Shown here piece by piece: positions 6,966 to 13,918 of a stretch of DNA of 17,409 nt. Numbering within the stretch: position 1 is the stretch's first letter; each line of letters starts with the position of its first letter. The position numbers and the translations under genes were made by a program. The notes below the pieces were generated by a model, which saw only the letters and a list, made by a program, of their open reading frames with translations, was not told the origin of the DNA and did not search any database. The DNA comes from Eggerthellaceae bacterium (GTDB lineage Bacteria > Actinomycetota > Coriobacteriia > Coriobacteriales > Eggerthellaceae), in the NCBI GenBank assembly GCA_900753095.1, contig CAADXT010000124.1, positions 1 through 17,409 of the forward strand. Reading direction: 5' to 3'.

Positions 6966-7116
6966 GGCAAAATAATCGACTTGGGAACGCTCTTTGCTCG
7001 TCAAACGCCCAAACGTGGACAAAGGCAGCTGTAAAACACCAGGTCAGGCCTATTAGCGTTTTGCCCAGTCGACAAACCCCGAGAAAAAAAGGAGTTCCCA
7101 AGTCGATTATTTTGCC
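6966..7116. repeat. 151-bp inverted repeat with 23-bp perfect arms
   Basis: Left arm 6966-6988 (begins GGCAAAATAATCG) and right arm 7094-7116 are perfect reverse complements. Further short pairing runs inward (CTTT with AAAG, CTCG with CGAG). No ORF is credible inside. It lies in the 390-bp gene-free stretch 6822-7211 between arsR and degV. No transposase and no clear target-site duplication flank it; a MITE-like insertion or a structured 3' region of the degV transcript are both possible. Confidence 0.75.
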
Positions 7117-7151
7117 ATCAGAACCACTGTTTTTGGTTTTTGATGGCAAAA
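7110..7151 (-). terminator. Terminator after the DegV gene
   Basis: TTTTGCCATCA (7110-7120) pairs with TGATGGCAAAA (7141-7151), extended by AACCA/TGGTT inside. Located 60 bp after the DegV stop on the minus strand. Its distal TTTTGCC overlaps the right arm of the 151-bp inverted repeat, so the two foldings exclude each other. Confidence 0.6.
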
Positions 7152-7211
7152 GGGCCACAGCCATCAGCTGCAGCCCTTCGAAACTTGAGGTTGAAGGAAA
7201 AGGACAAGCCC

Positions 7212-8135
7212 TTACTCCCCTTTTCGCACCTTGCGCGCAATCTTGTCGGCAACGGAAAGCGCCTCGCGGCGATCGGAGCCCCAGAAGGAAATGGATACCA
7301 TGCCCGCGCCCACATGGCTGCCGATGGTAGCACCGATGTTGTGCTTGATAACCGTGATGGACTCGTCCTGCTTCGCAAGCAGCTCGCATACGCGATCGGC
7401 GTCTTTCTCGGAATCGGCATGGCCGATAAGGGCGATTTTGCTGTTCTCGGCATGGGCCTTCTCGTAGAAAGCGGCCAGCTGCTTCAACCCCTTCTTACGG
7501 CCGTGGGAAGCGCCCGCCAAGGAAAGCTTGCCGTTGGTGTCGAAGTTCAAAAGCGGCTTCAGGTCGAGCTTGGAGCCGGCGAAGGCAACCGAAGCAGGGA
7601 TGCGCCCACCACGATGCAAGGCGTCGAGGTCATCTACCATGAAAAGCGTCTGAACGAAGAAGCGGGCCTCTTCCGCCCAAGCCACCATTTCCTCGGCGGT
7701 AAGGCCGCGCTCGCGCTGGCGCAGCGCCTCAAGCACCAGAAGGCCTTCGGGCGTGGAGCCGATAAGCAGATCGACGATGAAAATAGGAGCATCGGGCACC
7801 TCGGCCTTCAGCTGGCTCCAGATGGCGTACGCCGTGCTGTAGTTGCTGGAAATACCGCTGGAAAAGCATAGGTACACCGTTGGCACGCCCGACTCGATTG
7901 CCGCGCGGAATGCCGCTTCGGTTTCCGCTGGTGCAACTTGCGAAGTGCTGGGCATGGCGCCGTTGCGGATTTTGTCGTAGAACTCCTTGGCCGATATCGT
8001 TTGGTAGAAATCGTCCTTGTAGGTTTTGCCGTCGATGATGTAGTTGAAATCGAGCAGCTGAACGCCATCCTGCTGAACAAGCTCCAGCGGAAGGTCGCAG
8101 CAAGAATCAATGATAAGGTTGCATTTTGCGGGCAT
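7212..8135 (-). CDS. DegV family fatty-acid-binding protein
   Basis: 307 residues. The N-terminus PAKCNLIIDSCCDLPLEL matches the DegV 'hIiDSssDLp' opening. PSTSQVAPAE (near residue 60) and CFSSGISSNYSTA (near residue 90) are the conserved lipid-headgroup contacts, GGRIPAS lies mid-protein, and the C-terminal GATIGSHVGAGMVSISFWG is the family's 'iG.viG.HtGPg' motif. DegV proteins are soluble and bind fatty acids; in Firmicutes FakB members deliver them to the FakA kinase. No fakA is in the window, so its pathway is open. The reading frame is open 31 codons further upstream, but the ATG at 8133-8135 has AAAGGGG about 6 bp before it and starts at the conserved domain, so it is preferred. Confidence 0.93.
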   Translation of the reverse strand: MPAKCNLIIDSCCDLPLELVQQDGVQLLDFNYIIDGKTYKDDFYQTISAKEFYDKIRNGAMPSTSQVAPAETEAAFRAAIESGVPTVYLCFSSGISSNYSTAYAIWSQLKAEVPDAPIFIVDLLIGSTPEGLLVLEALRQRERGLTAEEMVAWAEEARFFVQTLFMVDDLDALHRGGRIPASVAFAGSKLDLKPLLNFDTNGKLSLAGASHGRKKGLKQLAAFYEKAHAENSKIALIGHADSEKDADRVCELLAKQDESITVIKHNIGATIGSHVGAGMVSISFWGSDRREALSVADKIARKVRKGE

Positions 8136-8338
8136 AGAATCCCCTTTCGACAAGCGCCTAACCTGCGTTTTAGATAAGTAGCGTATCGGAGCGTTATTGT
8201 AGCTGAATACAGTCATTCGAACGGGCAACCCTAAAAACAGCCGACAAAGCCAGATTTCTGCACCGCAAACCTGGGCGAATCGTTGCTTAAACGCCTAGCA
8301 ATAGCGAGCACCATCTCGCGAGTAGCGTGCTATAGGAA

Positions 8339-8354
8339 CTTTAGCGCACTAAAG
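8339..8354 (-). terminator. Small hairpin after the 62-aa gene
   Basis: CTTTAG-CGCA-CTAAAG, a 6-bp stem with a 4-nt loop, 10 bp past the stop codon of the 62-aa gene. No long T-run. A weak terminator at best. The rest of 8136-8338 holds the DegV leader and no gene. Confidence 0.35.
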
Positions 8355-8364
8355 AGGGACGTCC

Positions 8365-8553
8365 CTACTGAACCGCAAATTTGCTCAGGTCCACTCCTAA
8401 GCGCTCGGCTATGCGGCACAGATCCTCCCCGCTGGCTCGTTCGATATCCACCACATCAAGTACTGCCGCAGGAAAACCCGCGAACATGGCCGTGCCGCAA
8501 TAATCGAGCAAGTACGCCCGTAGAGCATCGATGTCTATATCCACCATGGCCAT
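8365..8553 (-). CDS. Small conserved-looking hypothetical protein (62 aa)
   Basis: I do not recognise a characterised family. The 62 residues start MAMVDIDIDALRAYLLDYCG, then an alanine-rich stretch and IAERLGVDLSKFAVQ at the end. It is acidic, predicted alpha-helical, with no signal peptide or membrane segment. Start chosen at 8551-8553: GGAGA lies 7 bp upstream, while the longer in-frame ORF (to 8667) reads through the tail of a broken upstream gene. The stop of that tail is only 2 bp before this ATG, so the protein was probably the second partner of a coupled pair. Whether it still has a function without its partner is unclear. Confidence 0.6.
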   Translation of the reverse strand: MAMVDIDIDALRAYLLDYCGTAMFAGFPAAVLDVVDIERASGEDLCRIAERLGVDLSKFAVQ

Positions 8554-8555
8554 GA

Positions 8556-8689
8556 TCAAATCTCCAATGCTTTGCGAGCAGCGGCCACTGCATCGCCGTC
8601 GGGGTAGAAATCGGGGCTTACGCTGCTGAGCCCCCGTTGAACCGAAATATACGGAATCGATGCTCAATTGCCCAACGATACCCGTTATC
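8556..8689 (-). pseudogene. C-terminal remnant of an unidentified gene
   Basis: On the minus strand an open tail of about 31 codons ends in SSVSPDFYPDGDAVAAARKA-LEI-stop (stop 8556-8558), with coding-like composition and the SD of the 62-aa gene embedded in it. It has no start codon. Upstream the reading continues better in another frame (NGYRWAIEHRFR, up to about 8689), suggesting a frameshift, and then meets the DUF2075 gene. Family not recognised. It looks like the stump of a gene cut off when the MazG-like/DUF2075 segment arrived. Confidence 0.35.
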
Positions 8690-10376
8690 GCGTCGGGAAA
8701 TACCTCTTCAAATACTCGCGAAGGGACGGATCGAGAACGTACACATGAGTACCCAATATTCCGCGGGTCAACAAAACGTAGTAAATGTTCTTGATAAACC
8801 GATCAAGTTCTTGCTTGGTTGCGGTTGCATAGCCGTTTCTATCAAAATAGCTTGCCTTATTCGAAACGGGCTTTCCCGCATCTTCGTCAAACGAAAGATC
8901 GTTGCCTATAAGAACATACGCATAGCTTAAATCGTATCCTTGGATCGAATGGATGCAGCCAACTTCATGCGCAATGCGGCTATCATCAACGCCCCTGCCA
9001 ACCCAATTGTCGTAGGTGCAATTCCAACGAAGGCTAACACCGTCCAATTCGATGTCAAATGCTGCTTTATCCTTTTTCGAAACCCATTTCCAAGCGTATC
9101 CCGCAACCATACGAGTAAGGTTGTGAGCCTGATAGTCTCTCTCGAAGCATTGAGCGAAATCGAGCGGATCCTCGTGCAGAACCAGGTCGTACCCTTCGAA
9201 ATCTTGATAACCAGAGCAGGTCCCCTCAAGAATATCCTTGACGTATCGTAGGTACGAATCACCGCCCTTAACGCGCATCTGGCAATCAAGCCGAATAGGG
9301 AACCGGGCCGACTCGCCCAGCGCATTGGTCCAAACAGAGGAAGCAATGCAAGAAGGGCCAATGCTTTGAAGAGGATCGTAAAAGAATATAGGCAATTTCG
9401 CCTGGTCGATTACCCAATCAAGCTGAGTAGCCTGTTGGGGAAGACCCAATTTCCTATTCGCGTCGTCGTAGTTTTTATACTGGGTACCGAGGTTAACGCG
9501 CTGCTTTAGCTTATGGGCCTCATCGACCAGTACGACATCAAAGCATTTTTTCTCACCAGGACGATACCCGAACGACGGTTTCACCAAATCAGACGGAGAA
9601 ATCACGTCATCTGGACTAAGGCCGCTGACCCTCTTCAGCGCCTTCCTCAGCGTGTTGCGAAGAGACGTCACCGGCTCAACAATCCTCACGTTAAGGCAGG
9701 AATAGCGCGGATCATCTTTTAGCAATTTCAGAAGGTAGATGGCGAGTATCGTCTTCCCAGTTCCGGGCATTCCCTCAACCACGATAGGCTCGGATGATTC
9801 AAGTCCTCGTTCGATTTCAGAATAGATTTTGTCTAACGCAACACGCTGATCCGCGTTAAGACTCTTAAACGGCGAGTACTTGAAAACCTCGGACTCTTCT
9901 ATCTGGGCTATGGTGTGATCTGCGAGCTCCAGTTTTCGTAAGTCGTCCCAAAGCTCTTCGAACATCTTTGCGTAGGATTCTTTACTGAAATAGTTTGAAT
10001 CGGTCATGCCGTCATTCTTGTTGGTAAGAACATAACGGCCGTCAGCATGCATATATCCAATAAGCCTATGCTCGTAATCAGTGATTACCGACGTATTGAA
10101 TTCTTCATTGAATATCACATTTGCGGTAGTAAACTCGCTCTTTTCCTCGTTTGCCCCATGCTGGTTCATTCTCGTTGCCACACTATTGGTCTGGCCTACA
10201 TATGCCGCCTTATCGTTCGCGAGGATGTATACCATGGGCCAATCCAGCACCTTGTCATCATCAAGGCTAAGCACCGCATAATCGAACTGCTCGCCTGGCC
10301 GAAATGGGCAACTGTCGATGATGAAAGGCGCGCCAACGGGCTTCTCTGCGGAAATGTCGGTAGGTATCGTAATCAA
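8685..10376 (-). CDS. GIY-YIG nuclease domain fused to DUF2075 P-loop helicase-like domain
   Basis: 563 residues. Residues ~46-110 look like a GIY-YIG endonuclease: PMVYILANDKAAYVGQTN (Tyr50 and Tyr59 as the two tyrosines), Arg69 in ATRMNQH and candidate catalytic Glu102 in DYEHRL. From ~170 on it is DUF2075 (COG3410): Walker A EGMPGTGKT (Lys208), Walker B VVLVDEAH (Asp285-Glu286), and SF1-helicase-like C-terminal motifs GCIHSIQGYDLSYAYV and YYVLLTRGILGTHVYV. Probably an ATP-driven nucleic-acid enzyme with nuclease activity; no member's substrate is known to me. Start is TTG (10374-10376), overlapping the TGA of the MazG-like gene in TTGA, so translation is coupled. Base composition is visibly richer in A+T than the flanking genes, suggesting acquisition. 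All key residues seem intact. Confidence 0.85.
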   Translation of the reverse strand: MITIPTDISAEKPVGAPFIIDSCPFRPGEQFDYAVLSLDDDKVLDWPMVYILANDKAAYVGQTNSVATRMNQHGANEEKSEFTTANVIFNEEFNTSVITDYEHRLIGYMHADGRYVLTNKNDGMTDSNYFSKESYAKMFEELWDDLRKLELADHTIAQIEESEVFKYSPFKSLNADQRVALDKIYSEIERGLESSEPIVVEGMPGTGKTILAIYLLKLLKDDPRYSCLNVRIVEPVTSLRNTLRKALKRVSGLSPDDVISPSDLVKPSFGYRPGEKKCFDVVLVDEAHKLKQRVNLGTQYKNYDDANRKLGLPQQATQLDWVIDQAKLPIFFYDPLQSIGPSCIASSVWTNALGESARFPIRLDCQMRVKGGDSYLRYVKDILEGTCSGYQDFEGYDLVLHEDPLDFAQCFERDYQAHNLTRMVAGYAWKWVSKKDKAAFDIELDGVSLRWNCTYDNWVGRGVDDSRIAHEVGCIHSIQGYDLSYAYVLIGNDLSFDEDAGKPVSNKASYFDRNGYATATKQELDRFIKNIYYVLLTRGILGTHVYVLDPSLREYLKRYFPTR

Positions 10377-10708
10377 AGCTCGGTGTACTTTCGCGAATTC
10401 CCATGTGCCTTGCTGACCGGATACTTTTCAGCGTTCGCGTCAATTTTGCTGCTGACAATGCTGGCAATATCGACGCCAAGTTTATCGGCGAAATAAATGC
10501 AATAGATAATCACGTCGGCCAACTCTTCCTTGGCCATATCCGATTTTGCCTCGACGGTCAGATCGGACCCGGACCACTGGAACACCTCAAGCAGCTCAGC
10601 TGCTTCGATGCTGATCGAAGCAGCAAGATCTTTAAGATTGTGAAATTGAGACCAATCTCTTTCGTCTCTAAACGAAAGAGCTTTTTCGGTTACCTCTTCA
10701 AAGTTCAT
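10373..10708 (-). CDS. MazG-like nucleotide pyrophosphohydrolase
   Basis: 111 residues, the length of the single-domain MazG-like (dCTPase/RS21-C6 type) all-alpha NTP pyrophosphatases. The metal-binding signature is present: EAAELLE (Glu35, Glu38) and EELAD (Glu62, Asp65), with the preceding RDWSQFHN (residues 17-24) typical of the substrate-side helix. Such enzymes hydrolyse (d)NTPs to monophosphates and pyrophosphate. It is the first gene of the pair with the GIY-YIG/DUF2075 protein (4-bp overlap). AAGGCGGTGA upstream of the ATG is a good SD. Enzyme class is confident; the base specificity and whether it works in housecleaning or defence are not visible. Confidence 0.9.
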   Translation of the reverse strand: MNFEEVTEKALSFRDERDWSQFHNLKDLAASISIEAAELLEVFQWSGSDLTVEAKSDMAKEELADVIIYCIYFADKLGVDIASIVSSKIDANAEKYPVSKAHGNSRKYTEL

Positions 10709-10997
10709 TCAGCTCACCGCCTTTTGCTCTCAATGTACCCCATTTAGTGCTTCATCTGCACCTTTCTTGTTTCTTTTTTCCTTGCCCCATAAGAGGCAAA
10801 AAAGAACAAAAGACCCCAACGTCAAAACGCGCCTTTCAGGCATAAAGCAGGCAGCAAAGAGCAATTTACTGCCACGCACCAAGAGAAACCCCGAATTCGA
10901 GGGGGGGGGCAATGCCGACCGACAAGCTAACATCACTGGCTGGCACCCTTCGCACCACCAACCGCCGCTTCTTTTCCTTCCTTTCGAAAACTGCTAG
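10709..10997. other. Gene-free AT-rich leader region with G9 tract
   Basis: No convincing gene. It contains the leader of the MazG-like gene, a T-run and A-run facing each other around a short TTGCC...GGCAA pairing (10783-10806), and nine consecutive G at 10901-10909. A 76-codon plus-strand ORF (10767-10997) has no SD and unnatural composition and was not accepted. Confidence 0.4.
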
Positions 10998-11025
10998 TTG
11001 ACTATAAGTTAGCCTATGGTAACTT
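10998..11025 (+). promoter_or_regulatory. Putative flavodoxin promoter with DtxR/IdeR-like box
   Basis: TTGACT (10998-11003) resembles a -35; a weak -10 (TAACTT, 11020-11025) lies 16 bp on. Between and over it is AAGTTAGCCTATGGTAACTT (11006-11025), whose 16-bp core GTTAGCCTATGGTAAC (11008-11023) resembles the centre of DtxR/IdeR operators (GGTTAGSCTAACC). The same motif recurs twice before the ABC exporter. The leader to the ATG is about 100 nt. Confidence 0.5.
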
Positions 11026-11125
11026 GCTTCTTGAAACAACGGAGCATTTGCCTGATGCCTTCATCGATACCGCTTTCACGGCACCTGGCATCTTGAGCGA
11101 GCATCTTAACCAAGGAGCATTACCT

Positions 11126-11545
11126 ATGAGCAACGTAGCAATTGTTTACTGGAGCGGCACCGGCAACACCGAGGCCATGGCAGATTTGGTAGCTGAAGGC
11201 GTAGAGGCAAAGGGCGGCACAGCGACCATCATCCAAGCGGCCGACTTCGGCGTTGAGCGCGTCCCTGAATTCGACGCCTTCGCGTTCGGCTGCCCCGCCA
11301 TGGGCGACGAGGAATTGGAAGACACCGAATTCCTCCCCATGTACGACGAGGTTGAGCCGCTTCTTGGCGGCGAAAAAGTGGGGCTCTTCGGGTCATACGA
11401 CTGGAACAACGGCGAATGGATGGAGTACTGGGTGCAGCGCGCCGAGGAAGCTGGCGTTCAGCCCGTTGAAACCGTTATCGCCAAAGACTACCCCGACGAC
11501 GAAGCCGCTGAAGCCTGCCGCCATCTGGGCGAACTGCTGGCGTAA
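11126..11545 (+). CDS. Flavodoxin (short-chain)
   Basis: 139 residues. SGTGNTEAM (residues 10-18) is the FMN phosphate-binding loop; GCPAMGDEELEDTEFLP (about 55-71) and GSYDWNNGEWMEYW (about 91-104) are the 60s and 90s loops that sandwich the isoalloxazine ring. The protein is very acidic, as usual for flavodoxins, and matches the short-chain (~138 aa) clostridial class. It carries low-potential electrons in the cytoplasm, often replacing ferredoxin when iron is scarce, which fits the DtxR-like box in front. The start at 11126 has AAGGAG 8 bp upstream; the 34-codon upstream extension of the frame lacks an SD and conserved features. It is a single-gene transcript ending at the 11759-11809 terminator. 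Confidence 0.95.
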   Translation: MSNVAIVYWSGTGNTEAMADLVAEGVEAKGGTATIIQAADFGVERVPEFDAFAFGCPAMGDEELEDTEFLPMYDEVEPLLGGEKVGLFGSYDWNNGEWMEYWVQRAEEAGVQPVETVIAKDYPDDEAAEACRHLGELLA

Positions 11546-11758
11546 GCAAAACAGCTGAAGGGAGCAAGCCAGCTAGAGGGGCAACCTCCAGCAACCAGCG
11601 CAATCGAGGGCGATTTCAGGCGCAGCCCACACGCTTCACGCAACCAACGCAGATTGCAGCGGCAGCCGCCCATGCCCCATTGCCCCTGCAAAAACCACCC
11701 TTCGGCATCCTAGCCTTCGCAGCTAACGCGGCGGGCACAAACCCGCCAAGCTGAACAG
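11546..11758 (+). other. Long 3' untranslated stretch of the flavodoxin transcript
   Basis: 213 bp between the flavodoxin stop and its terminator with no credible ORF on either strand. It holds a GGCGGG-CACAAA-CCCGCC hairpin (11730-11747). Either a long 3' UTR or decayed sequence; a small RNA cannot be excluded. Confidence 0.35.
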
Positions 11759-11809
11759 CCCCAGCCTTGACTCTAGATAAACAAAACTTCAAGGCTGGGG
11801 CATCTTTTT
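11759..11809 (+). terminator. Strong intrinsic terminator
   Basis: A perfect 12-bp stem (11759-11770 with 11789-11800), an 18-nt loop, then CATC and five T (11805-11809). It ends the flavodoxin transcript; on the minus strand there is no T-tract, so it probably does not serve the convergent methyltransferase gene. Confidence 0.85.
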
Positions 11810-11883
11810 GCCTCGTCACGAACAAAAGCGCATAACCTTATCGGGCAAATCGGCAAGGAGGGCAGCAGCGCCTATCGCGTGCG

Positions 11884-12624
11884 TTACTTCTTGCGAAGCA
11901 CCACCGTGATGGTGTTCAAATACTCAAGCGCCCCCGCATGAACCGCCGCAGCGTCGCCCTGCGCATACTCGTTTTCGCACAGCAGCCAGTCGGCCCAGGC
12001 TTCTTCCGTGCATTCCATTTCGCGCATCGCAAGGATCTCACAACACTCAGACTGCTCGAAAATAGCCTTCCACCAGGCAATATCATGGATAAAATCAAGC
12101 TGCTCCGCCGTCCAGGACTCTAGCAGGCATGCCGGCGGGTTGTCGTGGCAATCTTTTCTCATGCCGGGAAAGCACACGGAAACAACGCCGCCCGTTTTCA
12201 CGTAGGGCAGCAACTTCGCATCAAGGTACTCGGGGTCGCGGCCGAAATAGTTGTACGAATCGGTGCTTAGCACCGCGTCGAAGAAGCCCTTCGCAAAGGG
12301 CAAGCCATCGGAAGCATCCGCCTTAACGGGAACGATCTGCCGATTGGTAAGGCCCAAGCTTCCGAAAAAGCGCATGTTTTCAGTCGGGTTGCTCCATAAG
12401 TCGGCGGCATAAGCAACATAGCCGAACTCGCGTGCGAGCAACGCCGTCGTAATGCCGGTGCCACTTCCCAAGTCAAGTACCACCGAGCCTGCAGGAATGG
12501 CGTCTTCGCCAGCCACCTCGTTGGTGATGGCAAGCATCTCTTCGCACAGTTTAAGCGGGTTGGGACCCATGATTTTGGACAGGACAACGTCTTGGGAAAA
12601 GCTGTTCGCTTTTGGGAACTGCAT
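11884..12624 (-). CDS. Class I SAM-dependent methyltransferase
   Basis: 246 residues with a Rossmann-type methyltransferase fold. Motif I is VVLDLGSGTGITTALLA (residues 48-64) and an acidic residue after strand 2 (Asp75 in YAADLWSN) should hold the SAM ribose. VKADASDGLPF and FFDAVLSTDSYNYFG are motifs II/III and post-I regions of the methyltransferase 11/25 group. About 40 N-terminal residues (SKIMGPNPLKLCEEML) precede the fold, and the C-terminus ends with a strand pair TITVVLRKK. The methyl acceptor cannot be inferred. It stands alone, convergent with the flavodoxin and divergent from the ABC exporter; no DtxR-like box was seen next to its start. Cytoplasmic, no signal sequence. Confidence 0.88.
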   Translation of the reverse strand: MQFPKANSFSQDVVLSKIMGPNPLKLCEEMLAITNEVAGEDAIPAGSVVLDLGSGTGITTALLAREFGYVAYAADLWSNPTENMRFFGSLGLTNRQIVPVKADASDGLPFAKGFFDAVLSTDSYNYFGRDPEYLDAKLLPYVKTGGVVSVCFPGMRKDCHDNPPACLLESWTAEQLDFIHDIAWWKAIFEQSECCEILAMREMECTEEAWADWLLCENEYAQGDAAAVHAGALEYLNTITVVLRKK

Positions 12625-13039
12625 GGTTATTTCCTTTTCTGTAAAGAAGTGGGTATTTCATTTGCCGGTTCGAGCCGGCCGCGCAACAGACACTCACAAA
12701 AACAAGCGGAGGAGGCAGGCAGAAAGCGCTGCTTTGGACAGATAGCAGATAGAGCGGCGAAACCCGAACAACCCCCAGCGCCCACCACGTTCAAACACTA
12801 GGGCACATGCCTACAAGTTTTAGGGCAGAAGCAGCCTCAGCCGCATACGAGCGCAAACACCAGAGCCCCCAAACGGCGCTTTGCAAATGCTTTATTGAAT
12901 TGCGCGTTCTTTACAGAACAATGACCAAAAAGACATCCCCTTGAAGGATTTCAGGAAGGCACGCTTCGCCTTCGTTCCATAAAAGTATCGCGCTTCCCCA
13001 CCCAAAGGTCAAAGCGAACATCGTGCTCTCCCGCTACTT
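12625..13039. other. Gene-free divergent intergenic region
   Basis: More than 400 bp between the methyltransferase start and the DtxR-like boxes of the ABC exporter. No ORF with an SD and no clear repeat or RNA gene was seen. It presumably contains the methyltransferase promoter. Confidence 0.4.
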
Positions 13040-13089
13040 AAAGTTTGCCTAGGCATACATTGTTGCAGTAAAGTTAGCCTTATCTAACG
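13040..13089 (+). promoter_or_regulatory. Two DtxR-family-like boxes before the ABC exporter
   Basis: Box 1 GTTTGCCTAGGCATAC (13043-13058) and box 2 GTTAGCCTTATCTAAC (13073-13088) are both imperfect palindromes, each preceded by AAA, with centres exactly 30 bp (about three helical turns) apart. Box 2 includes a possible -10 (TATCTA, 13081-13086). Both match the motif before the flavodoxin at GTTWGCCT...AC. Binding of a DtxR/IdeR/MntR-type repressor is inferred. Confidence 0.5.
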
Positions 13090-13146
13090 ACACTCATCCA
13101 AGAACACCCAGAGGGCACCCACTTTAGGGCCCCTTGGAGCAAAAAC

Positions 13147-13164
13147 GGCATCCCGCTGGATGCC
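13147..13164 (+). promoter_or_regulatory. Leader hairpin upstream of the ABC ATPase
   Basis: GGCATCC-CGCT-GGATGCC, a perfect 7-bp stem with a tetraloop, ending 28 bp before the chosen ATG (13193). It includes the alternative upstream ATG at 13160, which makes that start less accessible. Confidence 0.4.
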
Positions 13165-13192
13165 CATACGCTCAATCGAGAAAGAGGAACCG

Positions 13193-13909
13193 ATGGCAAC
13201 GCACGCCCAGCCCTACCTTTCCGTTCAAGACCTTTACAAGCACTACGGCGAAGACGAGGCTAAGGTCACGGTGCTTCGCGGGATAGACACGCGCATCGAC
13301 AAAGGTGAGATCTGCGTTCTGTTGGGCCCTTCGGGCAGCGGCAAAAGCACCTTCTTGAACCTTATCGGTGGGTTGGAGCCAGCCGATTCGGGCAGCATCG
13401 TTGTGAACGGAACCGAGCTTACCGCCCTGAGCGCAAAGCAGCTGGGCGAATACCGCCGCACCGAGCTGGGCTTCGTGTTCCAGTTCTACAATCTGGTGCC
13501 CGACCTCACCATCCGCGAGAACATCGAGGTGTGCCAGTACTTAAGCAGCAACCCCCTTCCCATCGATGACCTGCTGAAATCGCTGGGGCTGTGGGAGCAC
13601 CGCGCAAAATTCCCGCGACAGGTTTCCGGCGGCCAGCAGCAGCGCTGCGCCATCGGCCGCGCCCTGGTTAAGAACCCTGGCCTTCTGCTGTGCGACGAGC
13701 CAACCGGTGCGCTTGACTACCAAACCTCCAAGGAGATCCTCGAGCTGATGGAGCGCATCAACGCCAACTACGGCTGCACTATCGTCATCGTCACGCACAA
13801 CGATGCCATCAAGAACATGGCGCACCGCATCCTGCGCCTGCGCGACGGGAAAATCGTCGAAGACGAGGCGAATGCGCATCGCATTGCCGCCAAAGACCTT
13901 ACCTGGTAG
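13193..13909 (+). CDS. ABC transporter ATP-binding protein (MacB/LolD-FtsE family)
   Basis: 238 residues. All nucleotide-binding motifs are intact: Walker A GPSGSGKS (45-52), Q-loop Gln97 in GFVFQFYNLVP, signature VSGGQQQRCAIGRAL (144-158), Walker B LLLCDEPTGALD (Asp168, Glu169) and H-loop His202 in VTHND. The sequence is typical of ATPases that power FtsX-like permeases in exporters of the MacB/LolCDE/BceAB group (export or extraction of lipoproteins, peptides or antibiotics, driven from the cytoplasmic side). The start at 13193 has GAGGA close upstream and replaces an ATG 11 codons earlier that lies in a hairpin. The permease gene follows after 9 bp, its SD (AGGAG) overlapping this stop. 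Two DtxR-like boxes precede the operon. Confidence 0.93.
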   Translation: MATHAQPYLSVQDLYKHYGEDEAKVTVLRGIDTRIDKGEICVLLGPSGSGKSTFLNLIGGLEPADSGSIVVNGTELTALSAKQLGEYRRTELGFVFQFYNLVPDLTIRENIEVCQYLSSNPLPIDDLLKSLGLWEHRAKFPRQVSGGQQQRCAIGRALVKNPGLLLCDEPTGALDYQTSKEILELMERINANYGCTIVIVTHNDAIKNMAHRILRLRDGKIVEDEANAHRIAAKDLTW

Positions 13910-13918
13910 GAGCGCGCC

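Noticed and set aside
8151..8172. Another DtxR-like site (GCCTAACCTGC) before DegV
   Set aside because: Only one half-site matches; no palindrome, so not counted with the three boxes.
8136..8228. 31-codon N-terminal extension of DegV
   Set aside because: The conserved domain starts at the inner ATG, which has a strong SD; the extension lies in probable leader sequence.
10783..10806. Terminator between the MazG-like gene leader and the plus-strand region
   Set aside because: TTGCC/GGCAA pairing is only 5 bp and the A/T runs lie on the wrong sides for either direction.
10767..10997. 76-codon plus-strand ORF before the flavodoxin
   Set aside because: No SD, passes through the G9 tract and has low-complexity basic composition.
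11616..11825. 69-codon minus-strand ORF through the flavodoxin terminator
   Set aside because: It reads straight across both arms of the terminator stem; alanine/glycine-rich noise.
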